64,000 bases of DNA, taken from NCBI GenBank assembly GCA_000648925.1, contig JFHF01000002.1, positions 248,001-312,000 on the forward strand. The letters run 5' to 3'. The translations under genes were made by a program, and so were the position numbers. Within the stretch, counting starts at the first letter, position 1, and every line of letters starts with the position of its first letter. The notes under the pieces were generated by a model. That model was not told the origin of the DNA. It did not search any database and was given only the letters and a program-made list of their open reading frames with translations. The DNA is from Caballeronia jiangsuensis. GTDB lineage: Bacteria; Pseudomonadota; Gammaproteobacteria; Burkholderiales; Burkholderiaceae. Below are positions 63,142 through 64,000 of the stretch, piece by piece.

Positions 63142-64000
63142 TCAACTTTCGGAGCCGGCCATCCCGAGGTTCGCCAGCCGCGTATAGAGCGATTGACGGC
63201 TGATGCCGAGCCTGCGCGCCGCTTCGGCGCGATTGCCGTCGGTGAGCGCGAGTGCGCGGACGATCAGCGCGCGTTCGAGCTGCGCGAGCGCATCGTTGAG
63301 TGGAAGCTCGGCGAGGCTGGCAGGGATCGCGTCACTGGGACTCGCGGTCGTGTTGAAGAGGAAGGCGAAGTCCTCGCGCGTGAGCAGCGCGCCCGGCGCG
63401 AGCGCGCTCGCCCGTTCCATCGCGTTCGCCAGTTCACGCACGTTGCCGGGCCAGCTGAACGTGACGAGCATGCGCTGCGCATCGGCGGAGAGGCGCTTGT
63501 GAGGCGCATCGGGCGACGCCGCGAGCGTCGACAGGAAATGCTCCGCGAGCGGCAGGATATCCGCCACCCGCTCCCGCAAGGGCGGCAAGTGCAGCGGGAT
63601 CACGTTCAGCCGATACAACAGATCCTGCCGGAAGGTTCCCGCCGCGACCATCGCCGGCAGATCGCGATGGGTCGCCGCCACGACGCGCACATCGACCGCG
63701 ACGGGCCGGTTCGTGCCGAGCGGCGTGACCTGCCGTTCCTGAAGCACGCGCAGCAGCTTGGCCTGCATCGCGAGCGGCATGTCGCCGACTTCATCGAGAA
63801 AGAGCGTGCCGCCGTGCGCCTCCTCGAAGCGCCCGCGCCGCTCCGCATGTGCGCCGGTGAACGCGCCCTTGCCGTGCCCGAACAGCTCGCTTTCGAGCAG
63901 GTCATCCGGAATCGCCGCGCAGTTCACCGCCACGAACGGCCCGCCAGCCCGCGCCGAAGCGCGATGCAGCACATGCGCCGCCACTTCCTTGCCGGTGCCC
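63142..64000 (-). CDS. Sigma-54-dependent Fis-family activator, C-terminal part (cut by window edge)
   Basis: 286 visible residues. AAA+ domain with GAFTGA (the sigma-54 contact loop), Walker [15 protein letters not shown]-finger region, and a C-terminal Fis-type HTH ([25 protein letters not shown]). The N-terminal sensor and Walker A start lie beyond 64000; an ATG at 63984 is internal, not the true start. Its targets are unknown and likely outside the window. Confidence 0.92.
   Translation of the reverse strand, partial: GTGKEVAAHVLHRASARAGGPFVAVNCAAIPDDLLESELFGHGKGAFTGAHAERRGRFEEAHGGTLFLDEVGDMPLAMQAKLLRVLQERQVTPLGTNRPVAVDVRVVAATHRDLPAMVAAGTFRQDLLYRLNVIPLHLPPLRERVADILPLAEHFLSTLAASPDAPHKRLSADAQRMLVTFSWPGNVRELANAMERASALAPGALLTREDFAFLFNTTASPSDAIPASLAELPLNDALAQLERALIVRALALTDGNRAEAARRLGISRQSLYTRLANLGMAGSES

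Noticed and set aside
63142..63984. Complete sigma-54 activator starting at the ATG at 63984
   Set aside because: That ATG falls inside the AAA+ domain after the Walker A region; the gene must continue beyond the window.

Overview
The window reads as chromosomal DNA from a high-GC beta-proteobacterium of the Burkholderiaceae, probably a Caballeronia/Paraburkholderia-type soil or plant-associated organism. This is inferred from a class I PHA synthase with a phasin, a Burkholderia-type trimeric porin, many LysR/LacI/AraC regulators each paired with a small catabolic operon, and strong codon GC bias. I saw no tRNA, rRNA, CRISPR array or transposase. The only mobile element recognised is a group II intron.

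Layout. 1-8.15 kb: a leftward seven-gene operon (aldehyde dehydrogenase, Tat-exported binding protein, two permeases, FAD oxidoreductase, ABC ATPase, acyl-CoA ligase cut by the window edge) of the spermidine/putrescine-uptake type, faced by a LysR gene. 9.3-12.3 kb: SDR, LysR and an Old Yellow Enzyme. 12.6-14.8 kb: phasin and PHA synthase. 14.8-20.1 kb: NTF2-like protein, Rossmann oxidoreductase, SDR/LysR pair, GntR and an MFS carrier. 20.1-28.8 kb: a nine-gene leftward operon, made of the complete Nit1C set (nitB to nitH order) followed by a LnmK/Pnap_2097-like hot-dog protein and a methylmalonyl-CoA mutase, most joined by 4-base stop/start overlaps. A sigma-54-like -24/-12 element lies upstream and a MocR regulator is divergent.

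30.6-38.5 kb: a catabolic island with LysR, an MSAD-like tautomerase, and a mandelate-racemase-type enolase-superfamily gene interrupted by a 1,985-nt group II intron whose removal restores the reading frame. It continues with an SDR, an MHS-type transporter, a second tautomerase and a MarR with repeated operators. 38.5-44.8 kb: thioesterase, a HisD-like dehydrogenase with a divergent LacI, a secreted DJ-1-like protein, SDR, a GlxA-type AraC regulator and a third tautomerase. 44.9-50.9 kb: a purine-type operon (NCS2 permease, amidohydrolase, TauE-like exporter, porin) facing a LacI gene, with two identical palindromic operators between them. 51.1-57.9 kb: a sugar or polyol cluster (AraC, ABC importer, SDR, FGGY kinase carrying the D-ribulokinase signature). 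57.9-63.0 kb: a CHASE3 membrane protein, three transporters and two adjacent proteins built from the same roughly 65-residue repeat. 63.1 kb to the end: the C-terminal part of a sigma-54 activator.

Most promising observations: (1) the operonic fusion of Nit1C with a mutase and an LnmK-like enzyme, which together could turn succinyl-CoA into a propionyl unit; (2) the intron-split racemase gene with precisely mappable splice sites; (3) the MarR, AraC and LacI operator sets; (4) the twin repeat proteins at 61.6-63.0 kb. All functional assignments rest on motifs and context recognised by eye; no database search was run.
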